Below, piece after piece: positions 1 through 11,935 of a stretch of 64,000 nucleotides of DNA (positions within the stretch are counted from its first letter, which is position 1; each line of letters begins with the position of its first letter). This DNA is from Cheiracanthium punctorium. Its lineage: Eukaryota; Arthropoda; Arachnida; Araneae; Cheiracanthiidae. Made by a program: the position numbers and the translations under genes. The notes under the pieces are model-generated. The model worked only from the letters and a program-made list of their open reading frames with translations. It had not been told where the DNA came from and searched no databases. The stretch lies in contig JAWZYV010019969.1 in the NCBI GenBank assembly GCA_038373885.1, positions 434,001 through 498,000 of the forward strand. Direction: 5' to 3'.

Positions 1-3000
1 ATGCTTTCTACACGCTTAAACCTATTGATTAAAACTAGCACTCCTTTATAAATTAAATTTCTTATCGGCTGATTTAAATACTTTTACGCTAAAAAATGCT
101 CATTAAAGACAATAATTTGTTATCTCCTCCATTCGCCTCAATGCTCCCGATTCACTAGATTCTATTTAGCTCAATTTTCACAATATTTTTGTCTATTTGA
201 GTATTCTCTCTCTTTTCCCACACGACCCATATCCTATTACTATCACGTGACCAACGCTCTTCAACGGATAACGGTTCATAGTCACAAACGCGGGCATAGT
301 TGTGTGTGTATTCGCTTGTGATAATTTGGTTTTATATCCGAGTACCAAATGCATCTTTTTCAAATTCAGAGTTGTGAAATAAATTCAGCCTAGATATGGG
401 TGAGATGCTTTAGGTAAAGATTTCGCTTTATGACATAGTTTCTTACCATTGGATTTTAAAAAGCTGTTGTAAAACACAAATGAAGTTCTGATATCTCCAC
501 TCAAAGTGAGTAAGTAGTATTTTACCTTTTTCATGTAAATAAATTGGGTTGCTGCTTTAATTAAATCTCACAGCTGGTTTAACCATGATTGCATTTCTGT
601 ATTCTGATTGTACTGTGAATTCGTTTTATAACTAGAGACTATAGTGAAATTATATTCTATTTATTAAAAAAAATACTTTTTTATGGTGTATAAAGATATA
701 TGTAATGTATTTGCTTTGATTTAAAATTTATTTTCTCGGGCTTTTAATCATAGATTACAGCTCTGATAATAAAAAATGAAGAAAACGAATAATTCAATAT
801 ATTAATCAAAAACAGAAAATTTTAATAAAACACCCTTTTTATAGCTTAAAATAATAATCTTAATTGAGTACAGATATATTAATTAAAAAAGGGCTGATTT
901 TGTAAAAACGCTCATTCTATAGCTTAAATAATAATCATAATTGAGTACAGTTATATTAATCAAAAACGGACAGACACTCCTCATTTCTGATTATTATTTA
1001 GCCTAAATGGATCTGTTGTATAATGCTCAAAGATTGAGAATTTTTCGCTCCATTGATTTTTGTCGATTAATGGAGCAAATTTTACTCAATCGGCAGAATG
1101 GCTGTTTGAAGTCAAAAATTGAGTAAAAATTTACTCCGTTTGATTATTATTTTACTCAATATATTTAATCGCGTAGCACAAATGATTTCTATGATACTTA
1201 CGTACCGTTTTTACATACATTCCGATACTACAGAGGAGACAATTCGGACATATCTATACTATTAACTGAGTTCGAGTAGAATTCCCTCTAGATTTAATAC
1301 TTACACTAAATTTCAGAGTTGCACTTAAAATTCCGATTTAAATTTCCAGTCCATACAGTGACACCATTTGCCAAATCTACATTCAATTTTTAATACTAAG
1401 AAATAAGAGGTAGAAAAATGATTGGCGATTCTTACTATTTTACATTCATTGTAAATCATTTGATAATCGACGTACAACATCGAAATTTCATATTTGTGGT
1501 AAAAATATGTCACTGAAAATTCTCTGCGCTAGTGTAAAATAAAAGACAAATAGAATTTTTTCTTAAAGTCTCTCACAATTATCTTTCTTAAAGTCTAACA
1601 GTGACATCTAAGCAGTGCCATTTCTTCAGGATAAACATAAGATAATGCGACCAATATGTAATATTAAATGACGCAATCTCAAAACAGCCTTTCCTAGAAA
1701 ATATACTACGGGCTGTAAAACTTATATTTACATATTTGTGAAATTAAAGGTACGAAATTTGTGCTGTGAGACAAAGAAACATTCCTTTTAGTTACTTACT
1801 ACCACAACTACCTTAACTACCAGATGTTTTTTTTCTGCTAATAATTTACTTAGTCATCTTAGTCTGCTAATAGTTTACTGTCATCAAAGTTCAAGTATCA
1901 AGAATGTCGAAATTAATAGGCAACCAGGGCACAATTTCTCATTATAGTACATCCTACAGAAAAGCATATTTAAACTTCTTCACATTTATCCAACTCTTTA
2001 CGCCCAACTAATTAACATGCTTCCAATGGTCCCCTGCCATGTACGGAATTTGAGTATTCTTTTTTTTTTTTGTAAACAATATATTTTTAAAAATAATTAT
2101 CCGTCTTAATCATTGACTGGCTGATGGAATGTTCTGCCAGGTCTGCCTTGGACAATTGGTCTTTAACTCCAGTAGGTGTAGATCTTCGTAGTGTATTTTC
2201 TATTTTGTCTTGAGCCCCCAAAACATGACAGGTTCAGTTAAGTATCAGTCAAATACAGTAAAAAGTTATCAGCATGAAAAGTCTGGCCGGCCATATTTTA
2301 AATGTAGAAATAGGGGGAAGGGACATTTTGTTGTAGTTGTTGTTTTGATTTTTTGTTCCTTACTATGAGAATGCTTGAACTAATTACCGTCAAAGGGCAA
2401 GTAATGATTAAAGCTAGAGATTACACAGTGCACAAATAAGGATGTTAGTTGTAGCAATGTATACATAAATATGAAAAATTTTAAGTTTTCAAGCAGATCA
2501 CACAAGCAGATCACACAATGTACTTATTATTGCACAACTTGCACTCAACATTCTTAATTTTTTAAAAGTAATGGTAACAGTTTTATCTTGGTGGTTGCTC
2601 AGAATTGTTAAAGAATCAGTGAGTGAATGAGTCAGTCATCACCGTAACTATGTAGCTGGATGCTATTAGAGTAATTCCTACAAATTGTAGAAATTTCGTT
2701 ATTTCCCTAAAAAAAAAATTACTTTTTACAAAAGCTGTTGGGAGCTATGTGCTTGGAATCAAACAAGCGCTCCTCGATATTAAGTATCATTTCATATGTA
2801 GCACAAGTTTAATAATAATTATAGAAAAATCCTTCTATACTTTTTTTTTCATTACGTTTATTTCATTTTCAAGCGCATTTATATTAAAGCAGAGTCCACA
2901 GTTTGAAGCGCATGCTTCTTTTATTTCAAGGCCCTCCACGAAACTGCGAAGTAAGTGCGTTTGAAGATAATGCATATATTCATGAGCTTCAAAGTATCTG

Positions 3001-3342
3001 CGATTTTTGTTTTACAATTCCAAAAGCTATATCACAGAAAATATCATTATAATATTTATGACAGGGATAAAAATTTGCTTTTTTGGAAAATGCGGCATGT
3101 AAAATTTCTTTCTTAAAGAATATTGTCTCTTTTCACCTTCAGGAAGAACTGAACTGTTTCAAAATCATATCCTTAGAATGCAGAGTAACTAAGCATGATT
3201 ATGTTTTACCTCAAAAGGAAGGTTTCAAAAGGTTATCCTTTCTAAAAAAACTTTAGAAAAGTTACCTGAGGTATTTTGTTAGCAGCAACTTTGAACAGTA
3301 CGAAGCAAATATTTTTTTTCTTAAATCCGAATAAACTATACT
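1..3342. other. Non-coding AT-rich stretch
   Basis: No convincing exon or transposon gene is seen on either strand; the longest open frames are short, AT-rich and lack family motifs. The only structure noted is a short tandem repeat at 798-975 and small inverted motifs around 1074-1140 (GGAGCAAATTTTACTC facing GAGTAAAAATTTACTCC). Confidence 0.5.
798..975. repeat. Tandem repeat, about 77-bp unit
   Basis: Units start with ATATTAATCAAAAA near 798, 876 and 953, giving periods of 78 and 77 bp. Units one and two share the block ATAGCTTAAAATAATAATC followed by TTGAGTACAG. The third unit is cut short. Nothing coding is seen. Confidence 0.6.
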
Positions 3343-3923
3343 ACTTTCAGCAGCGTTGCCAGGTTTGGCTAATATTAGCCAATTTGGCTATTTTTGATCA
3401 CGCTTGGCTAGAAAATTTATAAGGAAATTAGCCAACCCGGTTTTGGCTAATTTTTGGCTATTTTTATCGAGGTTGCAAGACATTGGCTAATATTATCTAC
3501 TTTGGTTATTTTTTTTAGCATTTTTGACTCGATAAGTTTTTGGCAGAAATTTTCAATTCAAACTTTTCAGCCTTAGCAGGAAAGAAAATCAGTTAGCACA
3601 ACCAACTCCAACACTGACACTGAGAGAAAGGCAGTGGCGTAGCGTAGGTTTTTCCCGCTCGAGGTAGATGCCAAATATGCCTCTTTCCACGCAGTGGTGG
3701 GAAAAACGACTTTTTTTTTTGTTGTTGTTGTGAGCTACAACTTCTGCTACTTTTCGAAAAATGTATATAACTACAAATACAACTACTTTTTGATGTGGTT
3801 AGTTACAACTACTTTTGAAATGGAGTCATGATGTGTATTGCGTATACTTTTAGATTTTATTATTTATTTTTAATAATTATATATATATATATATGTGTAT
3901 ATTTAAAAGAAACATTTATACAT

Positions 3924-4105
3924 ACCGTGTTTACTGGCGTAATAGTTGCCCTCCCATAATCGTCGCATCCCCGTTTTGAAGAAGAAATAGCTTTAGAGTT
4001 ACAATATTATGTAGTAGATTCTCCCCGCATAATAGTCGCTCCTAGACTTTCACCATGAAAAATTTGCCCCAAAATATGTGCGACTACTACACGAGTAAAC
4101 AAGTT
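3924..4105. repeat. Small inverted-repeat insertion inside the hAT element
   Basis: The left end reads ACCGTGTTTACTGGCGTAAT and the right end is its approximate inverse (CTACTACACGAGTAAACAAG). The arms remain partly complementary inwards. This looks like a small foldback or MITE nested in the hAT copy; no target duplication was identified. Confidence 0.4.
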
Positions 4106-5439
4106 GTATATGTATATCGTAACCAGCAAATTCATGAAACAAACGGCAATATTACCAACTGCAATACTCCACAGAACTGAAAATCACCATAGTCAATTAC
4201 ATGATATAAGCAAGATAATGAAGATCATCCATCATTTTTGAAGTGCGAAAAACACAAAAAAGGGATAGAATAGAATTTATTTATTTAATACAAATATAAA
4301 TAAATTATTGTCTATTTTATTGTCTGTAAGAATAAAATAGACATCCCTTACTTCTGTCTATTTTATTGTCTGTAAGTTTGAAAAGATTAAAACTATATGT
4401 TAATGAGAAAAATACTTCTAAAAATTATCGTTAATGAGAAATAAAAGTAAAACTTCTTTAATTTAATCTAAAATTTTGTTATCTTAGTTTTCCACATGGC
4501 AAAATCTTTAATAATACTATCATCAATATAAATTGCATCAGTTATTTTATGCTCTGTAGCCAGATTGGTTAATCTTAGAGTACTCATTGTGGATCGTAAG
4601 TATTTTTTCTTTTAAACTTAAGTTTGAAGAAGTTTATCTCACGTCACGGTTGGCAATGCTTATAGCTATTGCAAGAAATAAAGATAATTTCAAGAGCTTA
4701 AATTGCATAATGAATTTTAAGAAATCGTATGGACTTGAATTCATTACATCATTTTCATTCCCCGTAGCAAAGAATTATTCAAAGAATCTTCGAATTTTAC
4801 AGGCGTGGACAACAGAATTTTCTTAATCTAGTATCATAAATTCTCTATTATTATAATTCATTTTTGTGTTCTATATTGTAAAACTAAAAATATTGAACAA
4901 AACATCTAATAAGTTAAAATAGTTCTCTGAAGTTTTCTACAAATTTCAAATTGAGAACGAAACTGGGGAATTACATAAAATGTTATTTACAGAAAAAAGG
5001 GGAGGACTAGGGTACTTGGTGCTATCCCTGCAAACGTAAAAAGGCGCTCCCCTTTACTTTCGCCCAAAGAAAATCCTTTCAAAGACGGCGCCCCGATGCA
5101 ATGGTTACCTTGCTTACGGTATCAGTCCGTCCCTGCTTTACAGACGAAAACGAAACCATAATAGCCCTAATGTATATCCAGCGTTAATATAAAAAGAAAA
5201 TGACGAAGATAATTTTAAAATAGAAACGCAGGTGATAGGTAAAATGACAGGGGAAAAAAAGTCATAAGTTTTGATAGCCGAAATAAGAAAAACATGATAA
5301 TATAAACAAAAGCGGAAATAGTTTTATTTAAAAAATTGCTTGAATTTATGTTTGTCCGATAATAAGTAGATTTAATCTCTTAACCCTCTCGTCACCGAAT
5401 TATAAAAAATCCGAGAAAAAAATTCCTGACCAATGCAAT

Positions 5440-5688
5440 TTACTTTGGGAAATTGCACAATGCCCCTCTCTTGTCTTTATATTTGCATATTTTGTACAAC
5501 TTCTTGAAATCAATTTTAACTGAGCTATACAGGATTAAGCTTTCATCAATTGAGAAACAGAAGCAGTCACACTTTCTGATAGAATTAACTAACTGTTCTT
5601 GAAAATACGGTCCTAAGCTATAAGTTACCAAGTAAGCTAATTTGTCTTTTACTCTTCCCTCACGATGGATGAGCCCCCATTTTCCCAT
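5440..5688 (-). pseudogene. hAT transposase fragment
   Basis: The minus-strand frame has a stretch resembling the middle of hAT transposases: a segment with KDKLAYLVTYSLGPYFQEQL, followed by a cysteine-rich turn and the motif FSIDESL, which matches the region around the first catalytic aspartate (SFDES-like). It lies inside an element with hAT ends and an 8-bp target duplication, which supports the call. The frame is short and flanked by stops, and no C-terminal dimerisation domain is recognisable, so it is a relic. Assignment by motif only. Confidence 0.55.
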
Positions 5689-6260
5689 CCTTATATAAAC
5701 ACATCGCTTGATGTTTTCGCGGTCCCAAAAATGCGTTGCAGTTGCTTCCGGTTTCAGTCTGACAATTAGTGAGAAAGGGTTAAAAAAAAAATGATCCCAT
5801 TATCCAATTTCCCGTTTTTTTCCAGACTTTCCGGACCCATTTTCCAATTTCCCGGCTTTTTCCAGACTTTCCGGAGCGGTAGACACCCTGTTATTGTATT
5901 GTATGAGAGATTCTTGAGTAATTAATAGGTACCTGTTTTGCTCGTTTGCCTTACCGCATGACCGATTTTGTTTTTATTTGAGGGTTGAGCATATGCGGAA
6001 TTCAAGAGCAGAAAATATAAGTTTCTCTTTAAATTTTTAAACAATTGTTTTAAATCAATAGATTTTGAGAGAAAGTCGCCTCTCCCCTCCTCTTATGTAA
6101 AAAAAAACTCATCATACTCTATTCTAATTTCATATTCAGCAAAGCTTTATTAAAAATCCGAAAGATGGCGCTGCAATCGCCGGTTTGGCTATTTTTGGCT
6201 AATTTTCAGAAGCCGTTTGGCTATTTTCGTAGATTTTGATCTGGCAACCCTGACTTTCAG

Positions 6261-7125
6261 CCTTACAGACTGCAAAACGATGCGAAATTCAGAGCTACCA
6301 GCTCTTTTGATTTTTTTAGAAATAAGTCTGGCACAGTGAAGTCAAATTTTAATTTAAAACAAAACTATTTAAAAATTGTGGGGGCGAATCTTCTAATAAA
6401 ATCGAAAGAGTTGACAGTTATGAAATATTTTTATTCACTGCATAAACTTTGTCACACAGCTTATGAAAATACAAATTGCAGTTTTCACTGCTCCCTGCCA
6501 GAAGGCAGACGTGTGTGGGTCCAGACAGAGAACAACTCATGGAGAGGAGATAAGGATTGGACTCTAGACGGTGAGGTCGAGTCTTGCTGCGAAATCAAGT
6601 CAAAGGTGTAATAGTTATCGTTATTTTCTGATTGTTATTATGGCTGAAGAACAAATAAAGTTGTAGCCTCGTGCGACGAAGTTTCTGGACATGTTATTGA
6701 GAAGCAATACAGAGACATCACAGTCTTCACGCAAATAGGCCCACTAAGTCCTAAGAGTCAGAGTTGCTTTTGATCGAACAGAACGTAAAAAATGTTTTAC
6801 AAAAAAAATTATTAACTTTCAAAATGCTTTATTTATACAGAATGAAATTTTGATTTTTGCTTTTAAGTTCTAAAACAACATAACATTATGCAGAAAACTA
6901 TTTCATTTTGCCTTAAATTGTGAAGGGAGAAAAATCCATCGCAGTCATTCACGCCATAGTAAACTTTTTGATTTCATTGATATAAAAATATCTACACGGA
7001 ACATTCAATGTTTCGCGTCTTTTAGGGTATCATGGAGTAATTTTTACGCACAATCACTGACTTTTTGACTTAGTCACAGGCTAATTTGTTTCCTTTACGA
7101 AGACGCAAACCAAAAACGTAATGAT
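6261..7125. other. Stretch between hAT and mariner, no gene recognised
   Basis: An open frame at 6336-6611 ends in a slightly GC-rich, cysteine-containing tail (near CSLPEGRRVWVQ), but has no recognisable domain and no clear partner exons. Nothing else is supported. Confidence 0.4.
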
Positions 7126-7127
7126 TA

Positions 7128-7985
7128 CCAGGTGCAGAAGTATGAAACCGGAATTATTTTGTAAAAATTATACGTCTGTTTGAAAATTATAATAGATATT
7201 TTATTCAAAATAATCTCCGTTGCTATTGATACATTTTCCCCTCCTCTCAGGCAGTTAACGAATGCCATGCCAAAAAAACAGTTCTTCTTTTGAAGCGAAC
7301 CAGTTATCGAGCCATTTTCATACGCATTGAAGCGTTCTTCAGTGAGAGCGTGTCCCAGTGGTGCTAACAGATGATAATCGGACGGATCCAAGTCTGGAGA
7401 ATAAGTCGCATGCGTTAGTTAGTCGATCGTTTCCCTGTTCCGTTTTGCTGTGTGTGAAGGGACATTATTATGGAACAAAATGACTTTGTGTTGCCTTTTT
7501 TCCATATTCCGGTCGATGTAATACTGCATTTAAATCGATCAATCGCTGTTGGTAGTGATCTGTGTTAACGGTTTCACCAGGTCATTCGCAGTGTTCAAAC
7601 TTGTTGGATGGTCTTCCACGCTCTTCGTTTCTCACGTCTAAATCACCACTTTTGAATTTTTTGTACCACTCGAAACACTGTGTTTTACCAAGAGCATGTT
7701 CACCGTAAGCTTCAACGAGCATTCGATGCGATTCTGCAGCAGTTTTCTTCAAATGACTACAGAAAACCAGTGCCGTCCGCAAATCGCAGTTCATAAGCAC
7801 CAAACTTGACCTGTTTAAGGTTATATAAAAATATGCCAGTGTATGGAACGTGGGTTGTTACGTGTTGAAAATCTTCGTCAGCAGTTAGAGGGAGATAATG
7901 GCGCAGCAGGAACGATCATGCGGTCACTAAACTGGTGGCTTGGGCTATCTATAGGGAACTTCCGGTTTCATACATCTACACCTGG
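7128..7985 (-). mobile_element. Mariner element, internally deleted
   Basis: Terminal inverted repeats CCAGGTGCAGAAGTATGAAA (left) and TTTCATACATCTACACCTGG (right) are bounded by TA on both sides (7126-7127 and 7986-7987), the Tc1/mariner target duplication. The length of 858 bp is well below the roughly 1.3 kb of complete mariners. Reading on the minus strand, the N-terminal helix-turn-helix part is joined directly to the C-terminal part, so the central catalytic core is missing. The two ends match at most positions, so the copy is not very old. Confidence 0.9.
7201..7803 (-). pseudogene. Mariner transposase, internally deleted
   Basis: From 7803 downwards the frame encodes the mariner N-terminal DNA-binding region (ECFEWYKKFKSGDLDV-like helix, then RGRPSNKFE), then meets a stop near 7582. 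The sequence resumes with a GETVNTDHYQQRL-like segment and the conserved SDYHL motif of the third catalytic aspartate (D34D type, near 7370-7390). It ends in a recognisable C-terminus with TAA at 7201-7203. The region holding the first two catalytic aspartates is deleted, and frameshifts follow SDYHL. It cannot make an active transposase, though its ends could still be moved by a related enzyme. Confidence 0.85.
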
Positions 7986-7987
7986 TA

Positions 7988-9080
7988 GAATAAGAAAAGT
8001 AAATAGGCATAAGTCATTGATTTTCGGTACAGTACTTTAATCTAAAACTGTAAAAGTTAAATTTCGTAAAATATCACTATGTAAATATTTTTTATATAAA
8101 ATTATTATTGAGGTATTAAAATCTGTATTTTTTGAAAAAGATAATCTTGTTAAATGCATGGAATTTGCAGTTATTACGCCTGGCAAATCATCTGCAAAAA
8201 CTGTCAGTGATCTAAAAGAAAAGAAATATGATCAAACCAATATATTTCAGTTAAAACCATGAAACAATATTACGAAATATAAAGGGATAATTTAAATGTA
8301 ATGCAAAATTCTTGTGTTGTGCAAAGATTTGAAGTGTTTACTCACCTTAAAAAACAAATTCCTCTTTTTTTTTCTCTCTAAAAGTCAACTGCAGCACAAA
8401 AATCTTGCCAGTGAAAACCAAGTGCAATTTAAAATTCACGTAGAAATATTTACCATCAACAGTGCTTATAAAAACGCGAGTTTATTTCGAAACCTTTGAC
8501 AAATAAATCTTGTTAAAGTCTTGGCTTGAAAGATAAAAAGAGCAAGAGTTGAATTTTGCTTGTAGTTTCTTTATCAAAAAGTTCCTATAAAGAAAGAGTA
8601 TGCAAATAGTGGAAATTTTAAGGTTCTGCATCCAGCAATTGAAGGATTTTTTGACACTTGCATAACTTATAAAATACGTGAACTTATTTCTTCACTAAGT
8701 TTATTTTTGAACTAATTGATATGATTAAGATAAGCGTATATATTTAAGAATTGACATATATTTAAGAATTGACATTATTTGTAATTAAAAAATCGATGGA
8801 CCGCAGAGATGTAACTTAGAACAATTTGTAGCGTAATTTTTTAAAGTGTGGTGCGTATAGTTCCTATCTTCAGTTGAAACTTTACATGTAAAAAATTCAT
8901 CGCCTATTGTGACATTGCTTTGAAAACCTGATCCCTTGATTTTATTATGAATTATAAAATTCAGACATACCCAATTCTTGAAGGTCATCATCGTTTCCTG
9001 TAAACTGTTACCATGAAAAATAAAATATGCTTAACCTTTCTAAATTGTTAAAATAGTAGACATTTTACCTGTATGGGTAG
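7988..9080. other. Non-coding stretch
   Basis: AT-rich DNA between the mariner and the first family A MITE. The open frames (for example 8314-8499) are short and without recognisable domains. No repeat boundaries were seen. Confidence 0.4.
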
Positions 9081-9087
9081 GTCTAAC

Positions 9088-9536
9088 GACCACCTCCTAG
9101 ATATAGAAGGCCTGAGAATAGAAGCGTTTACGTTGTCATTAGGATCACTAAAATGACGTCATCACACATTTACTTTCACCAAGTAAAACTATTCAACGCT
9201 TGTGGTGGATTTACTCCCCCATAAAAAAATTTAATGATGTAAGATAGAAAATTAAATTTTTCGACGAATAGGAAATTTTAACTATCATTAATTATAAAAT
9301 ATGATATAGCAATAGATCATAATGAATATTTTTTTTTATCAGAAAGGTATTTTAATTTTTATCTTTAACTTAAGATATTCTCTAAAATTTGTATCATTGA
9401 CCAGAAATTTTAAAAAGTTTCACTTTGTGAAAAGAAAACACTGATGTCGTCATCTTTGAGCACCAACTGATAATACTACTGAAAGACCTACTGTAAAAGC
9501 GTCTATTCGTAGGCCTTCTATATCCAGGAGGTGGTG
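9088..9536. mobile_element. Family A MITE, copy 1
   Basis: The left end is GACCACCTCCTAGATATAGA and the right end mirrors it (TCTATATCCAGGAGGTGGTG). An exact 7-bp duplication GTCTAAC flanks it (9081-9087 and 9537-9543). Inside, the two halves are roughly complementary and each holds a GACGTCATC-type motif. There is no coding capacity. It belongs to the same family as the copies at 14566, 19053, 22545, 34971, 55471 and 56885. Confidence 0.85.
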
Positions 9537-9543
9537 GTCTAAC

Positions 9544-10849
9544 AGGACTAAATATAGATAGAAAATAATTCCTAAGACCTAGATATTCAATAAATCTCAT
9601 TTCAGATAGTATCAGCAATTATTACCGTAGTTTCGTCACATTTAATTGGAGGGTTTTTCATTACTAGCTTTTACTGATACGTATCATTTTGACTGACTGA
9701 ATGGGGGGGGGGGGGGTTTAATTGAGCACCTTCTGCAAAAGCATTTATCTCTTGTGTGAAGTTGTAAGCGGGGCCATCGCTAAGCAACGGGCCTGCTTAT
9801 GAGTTGCCATCGGTAAAAATGAGTTTATCATTGAGGCCTGTTTTCCCCAGTTACAGTATTCTATTTTATTATTCTAAGTATTATAAATGTTCTATTATTT
9901 TATTATTTTAAAACATTTTTTTATACTTTTGTCGTACTAAAGAACTTTAGATGTAGGTAATCGTTTTGTGAATCTTGCGCCATTTTCTTTCATGAAAATT
10001 TATCCTAAAATTCGAACATTTTGCTCTGAATGTAAAGGTAAGTGAACGCGTATAATGTATTTAGAAATTCTAAAAATATGTATGTTAATCATGTTTAGTG
10101 AATAATTACTCATGTGTTATTTATAAATAAATTATTTTAATCAGAAATCGTATTACTTGAATAGTTTTTATTCTTGTAAATAAGCATGACGTTGTGATAC
10201 TAGTTAGACAATTTAATTTTGCCAGTTGAAAATGTTATTTACCAGTTATATATGCCTTGATTATGTGATTCAGACTTACATCTGGTACAGTGCAGAAATA
10301 CAGTAATTTTAAATTATTGATTTTTGCCCGTTTATATAGAAACTTCAAATGTAGTTAATATTTTGTACAAGCTTTCATTATGCTTGCTCAATTCCAAAGT
10401 TCGATTGAGAAAGCGACAAAAGAATAACATATACTACATGAAATGTCTTTATTAAAGAATAATTAATTCAGGGATCGCGCTATAGAGCGTATTCTATCAA
10501 TTTTCTCCAATATACAGGATATCCCGAAAACACTGAAATGCGCTTTAATACATCATTTGTTAAAGATTAATGTTGAATTGTTTAAAATAACGTAGGAAAT
10601 ACGACTACGTTCATGAAATATTCATTATAAAAATGTCTTTCTCATTTGTGTATTTAGTCATTTTAAAGTATATTAAATATCGACTTGTGAAACTAAAATA
10701 AGCAATCGTGAATCGTGAGAGTAAGCGCTACTTTGTTTTTCCTTCAAATTATATGCATCTATTTTCTTTATGTAAATATGTATCATAGGAAACAAATTAA
10801 TCATGAGTTCGTACTTGAATTAGTGACACAATTACTACTTAAAACTACA
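9544..10849. other. Non-coding stretch with a G-run and retro tail
   Basis: No gene is seen. It contains a G-homopolymer near 9704-9717 and the Jockey-type 3' UTR relic listed separately. The rest is AT-rich DNA without recognisable structure. Confidence 0.4.
9691..9765 (-). repeat. Jockey-like 3' UTR relic
   Basis: GACTGACTGA at 9691 matches the inverted (TCAG)n tail of the complete element at 57258-61907. It is followed by TTGAGCACCTTCTGC and ATTTATCTCTTG, which line up with GAGCACCTTAGCG and TTATCTCCAGT in that element's 3' UTR on the minus strand. This is an extremely 5'-truncated copy; the duplication is unclear. Confidence 0.5.
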
Positions 10850-11935
10850 TTAAATAACGTTTGAAAGCACCGGGAAGCTTGAGAAATGCCTGATGTATAC
10901 GTGAAGACTCGAGCATCCAAAGGCCTCTTTGGATGGCTCATCAAAATACACGCGCAGGCCCGTTACTAATTGCGAAGGCCCCGTTGTAAGTGTGTATTTG
11001 ATGTCATGAGATGAAAAGGCCCTAAAGTCCGGGCAAAATTCAGTCGAGTCAGCATACCGGATGCAGACAGATGGAAGATGCATCTTGATCGTCGATCGAA
11101 GCAAGACAGCAAAACAAGGGCGAGCAGCGAAGCTGCGAGCCAATCAGGAACAGCGAGAGAAATGGAGACTGACCCGTCCTCCCCCGTGAAAACACGATCT
11201 TCATTGGACGGGTTACTCAGTCACGACCACGTGCAGAAAAAGATGTGAAAAATGAAAAAGTCAGGCGATCCAAAACAAAATTTGGAAGTTGGAATAGAGT
11301 GGCCTTCGATGGTGAAGATGGAAAAGTCAGTGTATAGCCATGTAGATCTCCAGGGAAAAATGAAGAAAAAAGGTACAATTCAATCGTAGGAGCGAGTGAC
11401 GCGGGACGATGATGATCCAGGACAAAACTAGATGAAAACTGCGGCAGGAACCCAACGTCGCCCTGTTAAGGGACCCACGTCCGCAAAGTGAAGAATCTCC
11501 ATCCGCTGAATAAGCCCAGCCACGCCATCAGTCTGTGGCTCTTCTTTAACGGCAACTCCAGACAGCCTCAATAGATTCCGCACACCGTTGGTCGGCTGCC
11601 ACCCACAAGATCGACCACAGTCCAGTAGTAGAGTCCGCGATCCTCATGAGCCTCACTCCATTCGGTCCTCGGGCCGGTGATTCATCCAGTGTGTGAAAAC
11701 GTAGTCAAAACTACAGCTTGATGTTCAGCTAGTCCGGCAGCGACGTTGAAGCAAAATCAGTTAGGTTTAAATGATAAGTCAGACTGCGGTTAGTTGATTT
11801 GAGAAGCCGGCAGTCCCTCCTCAGCCCGGCAAGCATCTGCACCCGTACCCGTCAGGCTGCTCGCCTCTCCCAGAGCCACTTGGAACAGCGTGTCGCGGGC
11901 TTACACACCCACTGGGAATACGTATCATATTAACA
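10850..11935. other. GC-rich island without an identified gene
   Basis: About 1.1 kb of clearly higher GC than the surroundings, with sharp edges. It contains a perfect short hairpin (CATCCAAAG, loop, CTTTGGATG near 10913-10934). A 97-residue minus-strand frame (10850-11143) has no known motifs. A short block here (reverse strand of about 11035-11060, TGACTCGACTGAA) recurs at 15105-15118, which suggests a repeat family rather than a unique gene. Identity unknown. Confidence 0.4.

Larger units (their letters stand above)
3351..6252 (-). mobile_element. hAT-superfamily DNA transposon, degraded
   Basis: The ends are inverted: CAGCGTTGCCAG on the left and CTGGCAACCCTG on the right. The element is flanked on both sides by the exact 8-bp duplication ACTTTCAG (3343-3350 and 6253-6260), as expected of hAT transposons. 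Both ends carry many short TTTGGCTA/TTGGCTAATTTT subterminal repeats (3362-3510 and 6181-6240), a common hAT feature that usually binds transposase. At 2.9 kb the length fits an autonomous hAT, but only a piece of transposase remains on the minus strand (5440-5688). The interior also holds a dinucleotide AT run near 3880 and other small insertions. Confidence 0.88.

Noticed and set aside
6336..6611. 91-codon plus-strand frame with a cysteine-containing tail
   Set aside because: No recognisable domain, no consistent splice partners, and the N-terminal half is AT-rich random-looking sequence.
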